Of a stretch of DNA of 64,000 nt, positions 7,007-15,664 are shown piece after piece. The notes below the pieces were generated by a model. It was not told the origin of the DNA. It searched no databases and saw only the letters and a list, made by a program, of their open reading frames with translations. The translations under genes and the position numbers were made by a program. The DNA is from PMNU01 sp035480575. Lineage in GTDB: Bacteria; Patescibacteriota; Saccharimonadia; Saccharimonadales; UBA4665. Every line of letters starts with the position of its first letter. Positions within the stretch are counted from its first letter, which is position 1. The stretch is taken from the NCBI GenBank assembly GCA_035480575.1, contig DATIHR010000018.1, forward strand, positions 1 through 64,000, written 5' to 3'.

Positions 7007-8296
7007 ATGTTCACCAAAAAGACGATTCGGGACATAGATCTCGAAGGCAAGCGAGTATTGTTGCGCGCTGACTACAATGTGCCGGTAAACACAGATGGCG
7101 GCATTACCGACGACTACCGTATCGAGCAATCATTAGAAACGTTGCGGGCATTGCTCGACAAAAAAGTACGGCTGGTTATTTGTTCACACCTGGGCCGCCC
7201 CGAAGGCAAGCGCGATGCCAAGTACAGCCTGAGGCCGGTGGCTGCTCGTTTAAGCGAGCTGCTGGGCCGCGAGGTACGTTTTGTAGACGATTGTGTCGGC
7301 CCCAAAGTAACCGAGCAAGTCGATAGCTTGCTGCCTGGCCAGGTACTGCTACTGGAAAATCTACGATTCCACCCCGGCGAAGAAGCCAATGATGACGATT
7401 TCGCCAAACAATTGGCAAGCTTGGCCGATGTGTTTGTGCAAGACGGCTTTGGTGTCGTGCACCGCGCACATGCCAGTACAGACGCCATAACGCACCACCT
7501 GCCCAGTGTGTCGGGGCTGTTGCTAGAAAAAGAAGTAGATACCATAACGAATGTCATGAACAAACCGGAACGTCCGCTTGTGGCTATAATTGGCGGCGCG
7601 AAAATATCTGACAAAATAGATGTGCTGAATGTTTTTATTGATCTTGCCGATTTTATCGCTATTGGCGGCGCCATGGCCAACACCTTCTTAAAGGCCAGCG
7701 GCATAGATATTGCCAAGAGTAAGTACGAAGAGAGCGACATACCACTTGCCAAAGAAATTATCAGCAAGGCGCATGCCCGCGCAAAAACGAGCCGGTTTAT
7801 ATTTTACCTGCCGCAAGATGCCGTGGTAGCCACGAGCCTGGATACACACACCAGCACCCGCATTGTAGACTGGGAGGCGCACGTGGTTGCTAGTGTAGAG
7901 AGCTACCCGAAACGGCCGTCGTCGCGTACCCGTACCATTGAAAAGGGCGAAATGATTTTAGATATCGGGCCATTTTCGGGCGCATTCGTCGCGGGTGGTC
8001 TGCAATTGGCTAATACTGTTGTATGGAATGGTACAATGGGCGTCACCGAAGTACCCGCCGTAAGCGGTCCGGTTGGCCCGTTTGCACATGGTACCGAGCT
8101 GGTTGTCGATGCTATTTTAGGTGAGTTTGGGCACAAGCCGTTTAGCCTGGTAGGCGGCGGCGATACGGTCGGCTATATCGAGCAGCGTAAACTTACCAAG
8201 GCATTTAACCATGTGTCTACTGGCGGCGGCGCAAGCCTAGAGCTTATGGCTGGCCGCAAGTTGCCTGGTGTTGAGGCTTTGGAAAATAAAGAGTAG
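7007..8296 (+). CDS. pgk: Phosphoglycerate kinase
   Basis: Interconverts 1,3-bisphosphoglycerate/ADP and 3-phosphoglycerate/ATP. All main motifs are present: RADYNVPV, the SHLGRPEGKRD loop, LLENLRFHPGEE, DVFVQDGFGVVHRAHAS, IIGGAKISDKIDVL, GGAMANTFLKA, VVWNGTMGVTE and the C-terminal nucleotide loop VGGGDTVGYI with STGGGASLELMAG. At 429 aa it is about 30 residues longer than typical, mainly in the region before DIGPFSGAF. 49 nt downstream of pyk, with a possible own promoter (TTAAAT 6 nt before ATG). Confidence 0.97.
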   Translation: MFTKKTIRDIDLEGKRVLLRADYNVPVNTDGGITDDYRIEQSLETLRALLDKKVRLVICSHLGRPEGKRDAKYSLRPVAARLSELLGREVRFVDDCVGPKVTEQVDSLLPGQVLLLENLRFHPGEEANDDDFAKQLASLADVFVQDGFGVVHRAHASTDAITHHLPSVSGLLLEKEVDTITNVMNKPERPLVAIIGGAKISDKIDVLNVFIDLADFIAIGGAMANTFLKASGIDIAKSKYEESDIPLAKEIISKAHARAKTSRFIFYLPQDAVVATSLDTHTSTRIVDWEAHVVASVESYPKRPSSRTRTIEKGEMILDIGPFSGAFVAGGLQLANTVVWNGTMGVTEVPAVSGPVGPFAHGTELVVDAILGEFGHKPFSLVGGGDTVGYIEQRKLTKAFNHVSTGGGASLELMAGRKLPGVEALENKE

Positions 8297-8301
8297 CATT
8301 C

Positions 8302-8386
8302 GTCATCCCCGCACCGGATCAAGTCCGGCATAAACTCCGGCGGGGATCCACCCCCCCGTCATTCCGGCCCCCGAGCCGGAATCCAG
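8302..8386 (+). repeat. Two GTCATYCC...GGRATCC palindromic repeats after pgk
   Basis: Two neighbouring hairpins: ATCCCCGC/GCGGGGAT (8305-8312 with 8340-8347, enclosing a second CCGGA/TCCGG stem) and ATTCCGGC/GCCGGAAT (8361-8368 with 8375-8382). Both begin GTCAT and end ATCCA, a design seen in dispersed palindromes of many bacteria. They may terminate pgk transcription. In the rest of the gap (8387-8628) I see no convincing gene; a 44-codon minus-strand frame (8577-8445) has no ribosome site. Confidence 0.6.
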
Positions 8387-8628
8387 TCAATAAGTCCTTC
8401 CCGTTTCTTTCATCACCTCTCGGCCTCTCCCTTTCTATTTCAGATTATTCCGAGGCACACTTGCTACTTGATTCCGTCCAAGTACCTTTCCAGCAATCAG
8501 GTACTGCCGGAGTACCGATCTTAGGCTGCAAATTGCGTGGGTGGCTTACGACAGTGCCGTCTAGCTTTGTTGTATCCATTTTGTAGTGCTTATGGTAAGC
8601 TAAAGACAAAGAGGGAACGACAGCATAC

Positions 8629-9420
8629 ATGGCACGGAGAGTCTTACTGGTTGCTAACTGGAAGATGCATTTAAACGCATCGCAGGCTAGTTTGCTGGTG
8701 CATCGGCTGCAGGAACGGACTCGTTTGCATCGAGGTATAGAGGTGGTGCTAGCACCCACTATGTTAACGTTACAGCCACTGAGTATGCAGATTGACCGCC
8801 GCAAGTTTAGGCTGGCTGCCCAGAACGCATATTTCCAAGACGAAGGCGCCTACACTGGTGAAGTTTCGTTTGCTATGCTGCGCGATTTGGTGCACTACGT
8901 CATTGTTGGCCATTCGGAGCGCCGCAAATACTTTAACGAAGATCTCCCGATGATCCGCGACAAAGTAAAGGCAGCAGTACGCAACGAAATAGCACCCATT
9001 GTTTGTATTGGCGAGACTTTGCAAGAACGCAAAGAAGGCCACACGCGGCGGGTTATACACGACCAGCTAACGACTGCGCTCAGCAATCTTACGTCACGCG
9101 AGGTTATGGATGTTGTGCTAGCATACGAGCCGGTGTGGGCAATTAGTACGTTCGAGCACGAATATGCCCGCCCAGACGACGTGCAGGCCGCCATGGAGTA
9201 CATGCGCGAGCAAGTTGCGCATTTATACGGCCAGAAAGTAGCGCGTGAGGTTCGGGTTATATATGGTGGTAGCGTAGACGACACGACGGTTGGGGGTTAT
9301 TTGCAAATCGAGGGTTGCGATGGCGCACTCGTTGGTGGCGCTAGTTTAAACCCATATAAATTTGCCGATATCATTGAAACAGCGTATCGCTTACAATTGA
9401 GTAGTGAAGATGAAGCATAA
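8629..9420 (+). CDS. tpiA: Triosephosphate isomerase
   Basis: Interconverts dihydroxyacetone phosphate and glyceraldehyde 3-phosphate. TIM-barrel with all catalytic residues: Lys12 in ANWKMHLN, His95 in VGHSERRKYF, Glu167 in AYEPVWAI, and phosphate-binding YGGSV and GALVGGASL. Loop 6 after AYEPVWAI reads STFEHEYA instead of the usual GTG-type sequence, a small departure. 263 aa. Preceded by AGAGGGA 13 nt upstream of ATG. The next gene overlaps its 3' end. Confidence 0.96.
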   Translation: MARRVLLVANWKMHLNASQASLLVHRLQERTRLHRGIEVVLAPTMLTLQPLSMQIDRRKFRLAAQNAYFQDEGAYTGEVSFAMLRDLVHYVIVGHSERRKYFNEDLPMIRDKVKAAVRNEIAPIVCIGETLQERKEGHTRRVIHDQLTTALSNLTSREVMDVVLAYEPVWAISTFEHEYARPDDVQAAMEYMREQVAHLYGQKVAREVRVIYGGSVDDTTVGGYLQIEGCDGALVGGASLNPYKFADIIETAYRLQLSSEDEA

Positions 9421-10426
9421 TGATGCCGCCAAACATCATACAAAGCGGCCTCATACGGTCCATCGTACGTCCAGCGCGGCGCATGCCAATGCGAGTGGTA
9501 AAAAGGTATTCGACGTAATGCGCCCGGGCAAGGCGCCTGCTTCGCCCACCTCGCGTCCGGTTATTGCTAATCGTGAAACAGGCGCTCAAAAAAATCAGGT
9601 GACTGTAAGCGGCATAGGCGAGGCGGCGCCAGTAGCTGCAAAACCACGCACCATTAGCGATGTTGCGCCGACTGTGAGTGCCGACCAAGTGCATGCAGCC
9701 CAAGTGGCTGCCGCTGCTTCGGCGTCTTTGGTTGCGGCGCCCTCGACCGACCCAGGGGACGTACCAGCCGGCGCTCCACCCGTGGCCGTACCGGTAAACG
9801 ACCTACCAGTCGCGGTTACGTCGAGCGCCGCCCCATCTGTTGAGGTTACCGGCAAGCCCAAAGTCACCGAGGCACCTAAAGATCCGGAACCAAAGCCTGC
9901 GCCTCCGCCAGATCTAGTTCCCGAATCGAGCGCAGCTGACGCGTCCCGTAGTATGACACATGGCAAGACTATTATGCCGTTATCGCAAGCCCAGGCCGAC
10001 CAGTCGCCTGCAGATTCCGCCGTAGATACGTCAGCTCAAACCCCACCACCCGCTCCTACCCTGGCAGCTAAAGCTCCCGAAGTGCCCGAACCGGCCGGGG
10101 AAACGCCGCCACCAGTGGAAGCGTCCACAAAGGAAGCAGAAACAGAATCCGCCCACGACGAACCTGCCGAAGTCCCAGAAAAAGACGACAAGAAACAGGT
10201 CGACGCCAAGGCGCCCACCGAGCCAAAACAGCCGGCAGTACCCGAACTACACCCCCAAGATATTCAGGACATTGTCGTGTCGCACCATGCTACCAGCGTA
10301 TGGTGGCACACGGTATTGCTCTTGTTACTTGTAGTGCTCCTCGCTGTCGTGGCACTCGATATACTGCTTGACGCAGATATAATCTCTAGCCCTATTCAGG
10401 GCATTCCGTATACAGATTTTCTATAG
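9410..10426 (+). CDS. Low-complexity Pro/Ala-rich protein with C-terminal membrane anchor
   Basis: Not a known enzyme. ATG 9410 overlaps the end of tpiA by 11 nt (a GTG at 9404 is an alternative). The first 40 residues are basic and His-rich (KHNDAAKHHTKRPHTVHR). About 250 residues of Pro, Ala, Val, Glu and Asp follow without predicted fold, then a single hydrophobic segment (about residues 300-322, WWHTVLLLLLVVLLAVVALD) and a short tail. This tail-anchored layout with a disordered cytoplasmic arm recurs in CPR genomes. A scaffold or envelope-organising role is conceivable but not shown. Confidence 0.65.
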   Translation: MKHNDAAKHHTKRPHTVHRTSSAAHANASGKKVFDVMRPGKAPASPTSRPVIANRETGAQKNQVTVSGIGEAAPVAAKPRTISDVAPTVSADQVHAAQVAAAASASLVAAPSTDPGDVPAGAPPVAVPVNDLPVAVTSSAAPSVEVTGKPKVTEAPKDPEPKPAPPPDLVPESSAADASRSMTHGKTIMPLSQAQADQSPADSAVDTSAQTPPPAPTLAAKAPEVPEPAGETPPPVEASTKEAETESAHDEPAEVPEKDDKKQVDAKAPTEPKQPAVPELHPQDIQDIVVSHHATSVWWHTVLLLLLVVLLAVVALDILLDADIISSPIQGIPYTDFL

Positions 10427-10431
10427 CGTGT

Positions 10432-11658
10432 TTATTTGTTGATATCGGTTTTAATTCTAGCAATAATTTGTAGGTATTGTTGATCTTTGGTTTCTGTAGT
10501 TTGTTGTAGATCAAAGTTGTTATGATCAAATTCTTTTATGATCTCGATAGTATTGCGGTGTCGAGCGCGCCAAATAAGAATACTCTCACCCTTATTAAGC
10601 TCCACGCTGCGAGGCTTGCCACCGATCTCGAATTCTATGGTTAACGCGACATTTAACCTAATACGTCGCTGGCGTTCCATTTTTTTGTCGTCAAAAGACT
10701 GCTCAACCTCGTAAAAGGACCGGTCGATATTAAGCATGTCGACCATAGCCTTGCCGCGGAAGCTAAGCTGTGGGTTATTGGAATCGATTGTAAAGTCAAA
10801 GTATCTGCGCGATTTTTCGGTATCGAGTTTGCCCGAGAAAATGAGCAAGTCGTTTTTGCCCATGCTGTCATGTATAGTAGTTAGCGCATGGTCAGAGTCT
10901 CTAAAATTAGAGATAGTATCACCCAAAAAGAGTACTAGATTACTAGTCGATTGTTCGCCGAACGAATCTTGCATAAGCAAATCAGTAAATCGGTCGTACT
11001 TAACATCTCGTATATACCCTTCATATGGGAAGTCCTTACCAAACCAATCCATGACATTTTGCTCGGCGATTTTCAACATGTCGTCGCTAATATCTAGCGC
11101 TATGTAGCGGTTAAGAACGCCCCTATCTAGAAGTGTCTCAAGTAATTTCTTGACCGGCATGCTGTTGCCGGGGCCGATGTCGATAACATTAATGCGCTCA
11201 AAGTCCGCCAGAAGTTCGGTCATGAAATCAGAATTAAAGTCAAGCAACTGCAAGTTATATGCCAGGGAATTAGGAGTATTTTCTTCGGCTAGTCGGTGCG
11301 TATACAGGTCCCAATATACCGCTCCTTCTTTAAAGTAGTTGTACTGATGTGGTATTTCGCGGTGAATATCTAGGTTAGAAATAATATCGAATATTTCGCG
11401 GGCATTATAGGTTGTATAAAACTTCTCTGAAGGCTTAATCTTTTTGTAGCCTCGAGTATTTTTGTACTTCTTGCCCTTTTGCACTAATTGCTCTACGAGT
11501 GAAGTGTTCTTGGAAGTATTAGCAATATAATGTTTACCTTTTTCTTCGTATAATTCTAGTCCTAGTTTGTCCGCCTCAGCGGCATCAATCCAGTTACGCA
11601 CGGATTTTTCCGATATATTGTACAGTTTGGCCAGTTCGGTATTCTTGAAGTATTTCAT
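10432..11658 (-). CDS. HTH-domain fused to an EgtD-like SAM-dependent methyltransferase
   Basis: Residues about 4-25 form a DNA-binding helix-turn-helix (TELAKLYNISEKSVRNWI) followed by a basic linker. The rest resembles the histidine N-alpha-methyltransferase/Methyltransf_33 family: YFKEGAVYWDLYT, VIDIGPGNSMPVKKLLETLL (SAM site, residues 157-176), YIALDISDDMLKIAEQN, LFLGDTISNF and a C-terminal beta domain (ESILIWRARHRN). EgtD members trimethylate histidine. No ergothioneine genes are near, so the substrate is unknown. The gene is visibly richer in A+T codons (AAA, ATT, AAT) than its neighbours and stands alone on the minus strand, suggesting later acquisition. The HTH may be regulatory or vestigial. 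Confidence 0.7.
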   Translation of the reverse strand: MKYFKNTELAKLYNISEKSVRNWIDAAEADKLGLELYEEKGKHYIANTSKNTSLVEQLVQKGKKYKNTRGYKKIKPSEKFYTTYNAREIFDIISNLDIHREIPHQYNYFKEGAVYWDLYTHRLAEENTPNSLAYNLQLLDFNSDFMTELLADFERINVIDIGPGNSMPVKKLLETLLDRGVLNRYIALDISDDMLKIAEQNVMDWFGKDFPYEGYIRDVKYDRFTDLLMQDSFGEQSTSNLVLFLGDTISNFRDSDHALTTIHDSMGKNDLLIFSGKLDTEKSRRYFDFTIDSNNPQLSFRGKAMVDMLNIDRSFYEVEQSFDDKKMERQRRIRLNVALTIEFEIGGKPRSVELNKGESILIWRARHRNTIEIIKEFDHNNFDLQQTTETKDQQYLQIIARIKTDINK

Positions 11659-11704
11659 TGTATGGTGGAGCTCCTACACCAAGGCAGTATAAACCCAAAA
11701 AATG

Positions 11705-11734
11705 TTGACACGTTCCGATTTGTAATCGTATCAT
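11705..11734 (+). promoter_or_regulatory. Candidate promoter and inverted repeat in the 11659-11887 intergenic region
   Basis: TTGACA (11705-11710), 18-nt spacer, TATCAT (11729-11734) forms a sigma70-like promoter pointing at the next gene. Further down, ATTCGTC/GACGAAT (11814-11820 and 11827-11833) is a perfect 7-bp inverted repeat and could be an operator or leader hairpin. Confidence 0.4.
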
Positions 11735-11887
11735 AGTCTTAGTGCGATGATAACTGGAATAAAAGAGTACAAAGTCCGTACGTTTTTAATCCAGAATTAA
11801 TCATTCCGACACAATTCGTCAAATGAGACGAATCACTAAGGGACCAATTATACATTAAAGTAGTAGGCTTTGGAAGAGGGGTGCAAA

Positions 11888-12247
11888 ATGGGCGTAGCAA
11901 CACTAACTAGAAAAACCAATACTGATGATTTTATTATTCTCGGTCCTAAGTTGGTGTCGGGCAGCAATGCGCTGGCCGCAGTGCACGCCCTGTACTTCTT
12001 ACCGGATAACTACCGATTAGTGCTAACTGGTGCCGAAACTGCCGATACGACCCTGTATAACAAGGTATGTGCGCTTGTAGAGCGCGATGAACTAGGTGGT
12101 CGGGTGGAGTTTGCCTCTATGCCCGAACAATCAAATGCTGTTATTTTGCCCCGCGCCCGCTACACCCGCGCCCGCAATAGCGTTAGCGGCGACAGCCCCG
12201 AGGCACTTGCCAGTGCAATATTGAACGTGGCACGCGCTACCGCATAA
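11888..12247 (+). CDS. Hypothetical protein resembling part of a GT-B glycosyltransferase fold
   Basis: 119 aa from ATG 11888 (GAGGGG 8 nt upstream). The central stretch FLPDNYRLVLTGAETADTTL...LVERDELGGRVEFASMP follows the pattern of the nucleotide-binding half of GT-B glycosyltransferases (hydrophobic strand, LVLTG, helix, RVEF), but the protein is far too short for a whole enzyme. It ends with a basic-to-helical tail (SGDSPEALASAILNVARA). It may be a stand-alone sensor or a remnant. It precedes pcrA by 24 nt, with a separate promoter in between. Confidence 0.5.
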   Translation: MGVATLTRKTNTDDFIILGPKLVSGSNALAAVHALYFLPDNYRLVLTGAETADTTLYNKVCALVERDELGGRVEFASMPEQSNAVILPRARYTRARNSVSGDSPEALASAILNVARATA

Positions 12248-12255
12248 GCATCATC

Positions 12256-12264
12256 TGCTACAAT
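12256..12264 (+). promoter_or_regulatory. Extended -10 promoter of the pcrA-like gene
   Basis: TGC-TACAAT (12256-12264) ends exactly 7 nt before GTG 12272 with no Shine-Dalgarno between, so the mRNA would begin at or next to the start codon. Confidence 0.55.
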
Positions 12265-12271
12265 TACATTC

Positions 12272-14440
12272 GTGTCGAATGACCTATTAGTTGGGCTAAA
12301 TCCAGAACAACGGCGGGCCGTAGAAACAACCGAGGGTCCGTTGCTTATTCAGGCTGGCGCCGGGTCTGGCAAGACCAAAACACTCACCCACCGTATTGCG
12401 TATATTATTGCCCAGGGCAAGGCGACGCCGTTCAATATTTTGTCGGTTACGTTTACGAACAAGGCAGCCAAGGAGATGCGCACCCGTGTGGCCACGCTGC
12501 TTGGCCAGGACCCTAATAATCGTGGGTTTATGCCGTATATGGGCACGTTCCATGGCATATGTGTACGCTTGCTGCGCCAGGACGGCGAGCACATCGGGGT
12601 GTCTCGCAGCTTTGTTATTTTTGATGAATCCGATCGCCAGGCAGCAGTAAAACAGGCTAGCAAGCAATTACACATAGACGAAAAGAGTTTTCCGGCTCGC
12701 ACGCTCAGCAGCATTATTAGCAGCGCCAAAAACGACATGACTACTCCCGAAGAACTCGCGGGCAGGGCTGGTTCCTCCCCGGCAGAACGTGCGGCGGCAC
12801 AGGTGTATCCGTTGTACCAAAAGGCGCTCAAAGAAGCCGCGGCGCTGGATTTTGACGACCTGATTGCGGTTACGGTGCACATGTTGCGCACCCAGCCCGA
12901 AATCCGCAAAAAGTGGCAAAAACAGTTCAAGTACATAATGATCGACGAATATCAGGATACGAACGCCGCACAATATAGGCTGGTTAAACTATTGACAAAT
13001 GAAGCAAATGTTTGTGTAGTAGGGGACGATTGGCAATCGATTTACTCATGGAGAGGTGCGGATTTTCGGAACATTTTGAACTTCGAGCACGACTATCCGG
13101 ACTGTACGATCATTAAGCTGGAGCAAAATTACCGCAGTACCGGTAGTATTCTGGAGGCGGCCCACGCCATTATTACCAAAAACATGCAGCGGTCCGATAA
13201 AAAACTGTGGACCGATGCAGCAGCGGGCTTGCCGGTGCAGATGCTCCAGGTTGGCAGCGAGCGTGCCGAGGGCGAGGCGCTGGTGCGGCGCATTAAAAAC
13301 GCTGTGGACGGCGGATACCGCCGCTACAATCACTTCGCAGTGTTGTACCGTACCAATGCGCAAAGCCGGTCAGTAGAAGAAACGTTCATACATTACGGCA
13401 TTCCGTACCGTATTGTCGGCGGCCAGCGTTTTTATGACCGCAAGGAAATCAAGGACTTATTAGCGTATCTGCGGCTTATCTATCAGCCAGAAGATCGTAT
13501 TAGTTTTGCGCGCGTGGTTAATATACCTACCCGCGGCATTGGCCCGAAATCGTTGCAAAATTTCTACGACTGGCAGCAGAGCACCGGTAAGACACTGTAC
13601 GAGGCACTCACCGAAGTCGCAACCTGCGGTGCGATTACTCCGAAAGCGCAAAAAGGCTTGGGCGAACTGGCTGATATTCTAGCCCGGCTGCGCGACCTTA
13701 TAGATACCACGCCGCCAGACGGGATAATAGACAGCTTAATCCGCAGGCTCGATTACTTGGCGTATTTAGACGACGGCACGCCCCAGGGCGAATCACGCCA
13801 AGAAAACGTTAAAGAACTTATTGGGGTGGCTCGCGAATATCATGAGCTGGGCCTCGCTGGCTTCTTAGAGGAAGTAGCGCTGGTAAGCGATGTTGACCAG
13901 GCGGATTTTGATGGCAACGCAGTAACGCTCATGACCCTCCATGCGGCCAAAGGTCTGGAGTTTCCGGTGGTCTTTATGGTGGGCATGGAAGAGACGATCT
14001 TTCCGCATTCCCGCGCCCTATACGACGCCTTCGAAATGGAAGAAGAGCGCCGGTTGTGCTACGTGGGTATGACGCGGGCACGCGAAGAATTGTACATGGT
14101 GTATGCAACCTCGCGTTCGCTGTACGGTGGCGTGCAGCATAATCCACCATCGCGATTCTTAGGCGAGATAGACGCCCAGTTCCAACCTGCGGACACCGGC
14201 TACAGCGGGCAGTTTACGCCGACCGGTTTTGGCAACGCGGTTGAAGACCTGACGAGCCAGCATGTGGACGACGGCGAACCGCGGTACGTGCCCGACCTCG
14301 CCGAGGGTGACCATGTTAAGCACGAAGTGTTTGGCGTAGGTACAGTCGTGGAAATGGACGGCGATAACGCGACGATATACTTTAAGGGTAAAGGTACCAA
14401 AAAACTAAACATTGCGTTTGCGCCACTCAAGAAGGTATAG
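12272..14440 (+). CDS. pcrA: UvrD/PcrA-type superfamily 1 DNA helicase
   Basis: 3'-5' SF1A helicase for repair and replication-fork work. 722 aa, full length, with motif Q/I (LNPEQRRAVE, AGAGSGKT), Ia (TFTNKAAKEM), II (DEYQDTN), III (GDDWQSIYSWRGAD), IV (LEQNYRST), V (TLMTLHAAKGLEFPVVF) and VI (LCYVGMTRAREELYM), and the C-terminal Tudor-like domain (GDHVKHEVFGVGTVVEM) that in PcrA/UvrD contacts RNA polymerase. Starts with GTG under an extended -10. A second, shorter UvrD-like helicase lies at 35192. Confidence 0.95.
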   Translation: MSNDLLVGLNPEQRRAVETTEGPLLIQAGAGSGKTKTLTHRIAYIIAQGKATPFNILSVTFTNKAAKEMRTRVATLLGQDPNNRGFMPYMGTFHGICVRLLRQDGEHIGVSRSFVIFDESDRQAAVKQASKQLHIDEKSFPARTLSSIISSAKNDMTTPEELAGRAGSSPAERAAAQVYPLYQKALKEAAALDFDDLIAVTVHMLRTQPEIRKKWQKQFKYIMIDEYQDTNAAQYRLVKLLTNEANVCVVGDDWQSIYSWRGADFRNILNFEHDYPDCTIIKLEQNYRSTGSILEAAHAIITKNMQRSDKKLWTDAAAGLPVQMLQVGSERAEGEALVRRIKNAVDGGYRRYNHFAVLYRTNAQSRSVEETFIHYGIPYRIVGGQRFYDRKEIKDLLAYLRLIYQPEDRISFARVVNIPTRGIGPKSLQNFYDWQQSTGKTLYEALTEVATCGAITPKAQKGLGELADILARLRDLIDTTPPDGIIDSLIRRLDYLAYLDDGTPQGESRQENVKELIGVAREYHELGLAGFLEEVALVSDVDQADFDGNAVTLMTLHAAKGLEFPVVFMVGMEETIFPHSRALYDAFEMEEERRLCYVGMTRAREELYMVYATSRSLYGGVQHNPPSRFLGEIDAQFQPADTGYSGQFTPTGFGNAVEDLTSQHVDDGEPRYVPDLAEGDHVKHEVFGVGTVVEMDGDNATIYFKGKGTKKLNIAFAPLKKV

Positions 14441-14448
14441 GTAAATCA

Positions 14449-15159
14449 GTGCCGAATCCTAAACGGCGCACGTTTGACGACAGGACGGCGCGGTTATCGC
14501 CCGCATTTGAAGCTAGCTTACCCCCTGGCATCCGGTTATCGCGGCGTGTAGATACACGCCGTTTCCTCTCGCCTATTAACGTGTTTGTGCGCACGGGCAG
14601 CCAGCCGGAGCAATATGTCGTTATGGAGCGTGATGCTCCCAATATAGAAAGACGAAATAATCTATTGCTATTTGGTGGCTATGGGCCTTTTGGTGTGGCA
14701 GAATTAGAGAAATACTTGACGCGAACGGGGAATTTTATTGATGGACGCGGCGCTTCGTTCGGGATGGAGACGCCCGTACTAGAAAATTATGATGCGGCCG
14801 ACAGGCTGACAGCGCTCGGGGCTTTAATCCTGTTTGCCGCACAGGACGTGGCAGGCGATGGCCCGATAGGGGCGGGTGTTATACCTCGGGTGAAGCGGTT
14901 GGACGAGCAATCGGGCGGCGCGCATGCTTGTTACGAGGGTGTCGCTATTGGGGTAAAGCAATTCAGCATACACTTTGGCCCGGCGCGTAGGAGCGGGTAT
15001 TGGTGCTATGATATCGAGCTTCCTCAAACGAATCAATCAGTACCGTCGGATCTTAGAATGAATATCGTGCAATCTGTCAATGACCAAGCGGCGCGGGCAG
15101 TACCAGACTTGTTGGCAAGCGCGGTGGTATTTGCAATAGCGCATCGTCTCCATCGTTAG
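14449..15159 (+). CDS. Hypothetical protein, 236 aa
   Basis: Not recognised. GTG 14449 is 8 nt after the helicase stop, so the gene is probably translated from the same transcript. It has a basic N-terminus (PNPKRRTFDDRTARL), a segment NVFVRTGSQPEQYVVMERDA, a helical middle (ADRLTALGALILFAAQDVAG) and a beta-rich part (IGVKQFSIHFGPARRSGYWCYDIEL). No signal peptide. No catalytic motif is evident. Its position between a helicase and a NUDIX gene does not by itself give a function. Confidence 0.55.
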   Translation: MPNPKRRTFDDRTARLSPAFEASLPPGIRLSRRVDTRRFLSPINVFVRTGSQPEQYVVMERDAPNIERRNNLLLFGGYGPFGVAELEKYLTRTGNFIDGRGASFGMETPVLENYDAADRLTALGALILFAAQDVAGDGPIGAGVIPRVKRLDEQSGGAHACYEGVAIGVKQFSIHFGPARRSGYWCYDIELPQTNQSVPSDLRMNIVQSVNDQAARAVPDLLASAVVFAIAHRLHR

Positions 15160-15178
15160 GTGGTATTATGCAAAGAAC

Positions 15179-15637
15179 ATGAAACGGGTAATACTAGCGG
15201 GTATGGGACGGCTGGCATATATGCTTGGCTGGCCCGCCTTTTGGGTATATTTTCTACTTGGCCACGGGCGAACGCGGGTTATTGTGCAGCGTGGTGACGA
15301 AATACTCATGGTCAAACAGTGGGTAGGCGATGGCCGCTGGCAGCTACCGGGTGGAGGTATGCATAAGGGCGAGCTACCAGTGGCTGCTGCGGCGCGTGAA
15401 CTGCATGAGGAAACGGGAATCGTTGCGCCCCAAGACCAGCTGATACCCCTGGGCCAGTCGCGGCAAAAATCGCACGCCACGAGTTTTGTTATACATGTCT
15501 TTAAGACACAATGGCACGAAACGACCCTGAGGCTACAGCGTATAGAAATAATCGAGGCGGCCTGGATGCGGCCCGCCCAACTAAACGCGCATAATACCAA
15601 GCAGGACGTCTTGGCCGCCCTCCAGATGCTACAATGA
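15179..15637 (+). CDS. NUDIX hydrolase
   Basis: Hydrolyses a nucleoside diphosphate linked to another moiety. It has a complete Nudix box G-x5-E-x7-REL-x-EE-x-GI (GGMHKGELPV...ARELHEETGI). A hydrophobic N-terminal stretch (LAYMLGWPAFWVYFLLGHG, residues 10-28) precedes the fold and may attach it to the membrane, which is unusual for the family. 152 aa from ATG 15179. Substrate unknown. A second NUDIX gene is at 52511. Confidence 0.88.
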   Translation: MKRVILAGMGRLAYMLGWPAFWVYFLLGHGRTRVIVQRGDEILMVKQWVGDGRWQLPGGGMHKGELPVAAAARELHEETGIVAPQDQLIPLGQSRQKSHATSFVIHVFKTQWHETTLRLQRIEIIEAAWMRPAQLNAHNTKQDVLAALQMLQ

Positions 15638-15664
15638 GCATATCCTCCTACAACTTAGGTTTTT

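Noticed and set aside
8445..8577. 44-codon minus-strand frame between pgk and tpiA
   Set aside because: Protein-like C-terminus but no ribosome site or promoter that fits, and no recognisable similarity. Left unannotated.
9595..10218. Long open minus-strand frames opposite the Pro/Ala-rich gene and other GC-rich genes
   Set aside because: They mirror the low-complexity coding strand, lack start signals and disappear at the borders of the real genes.
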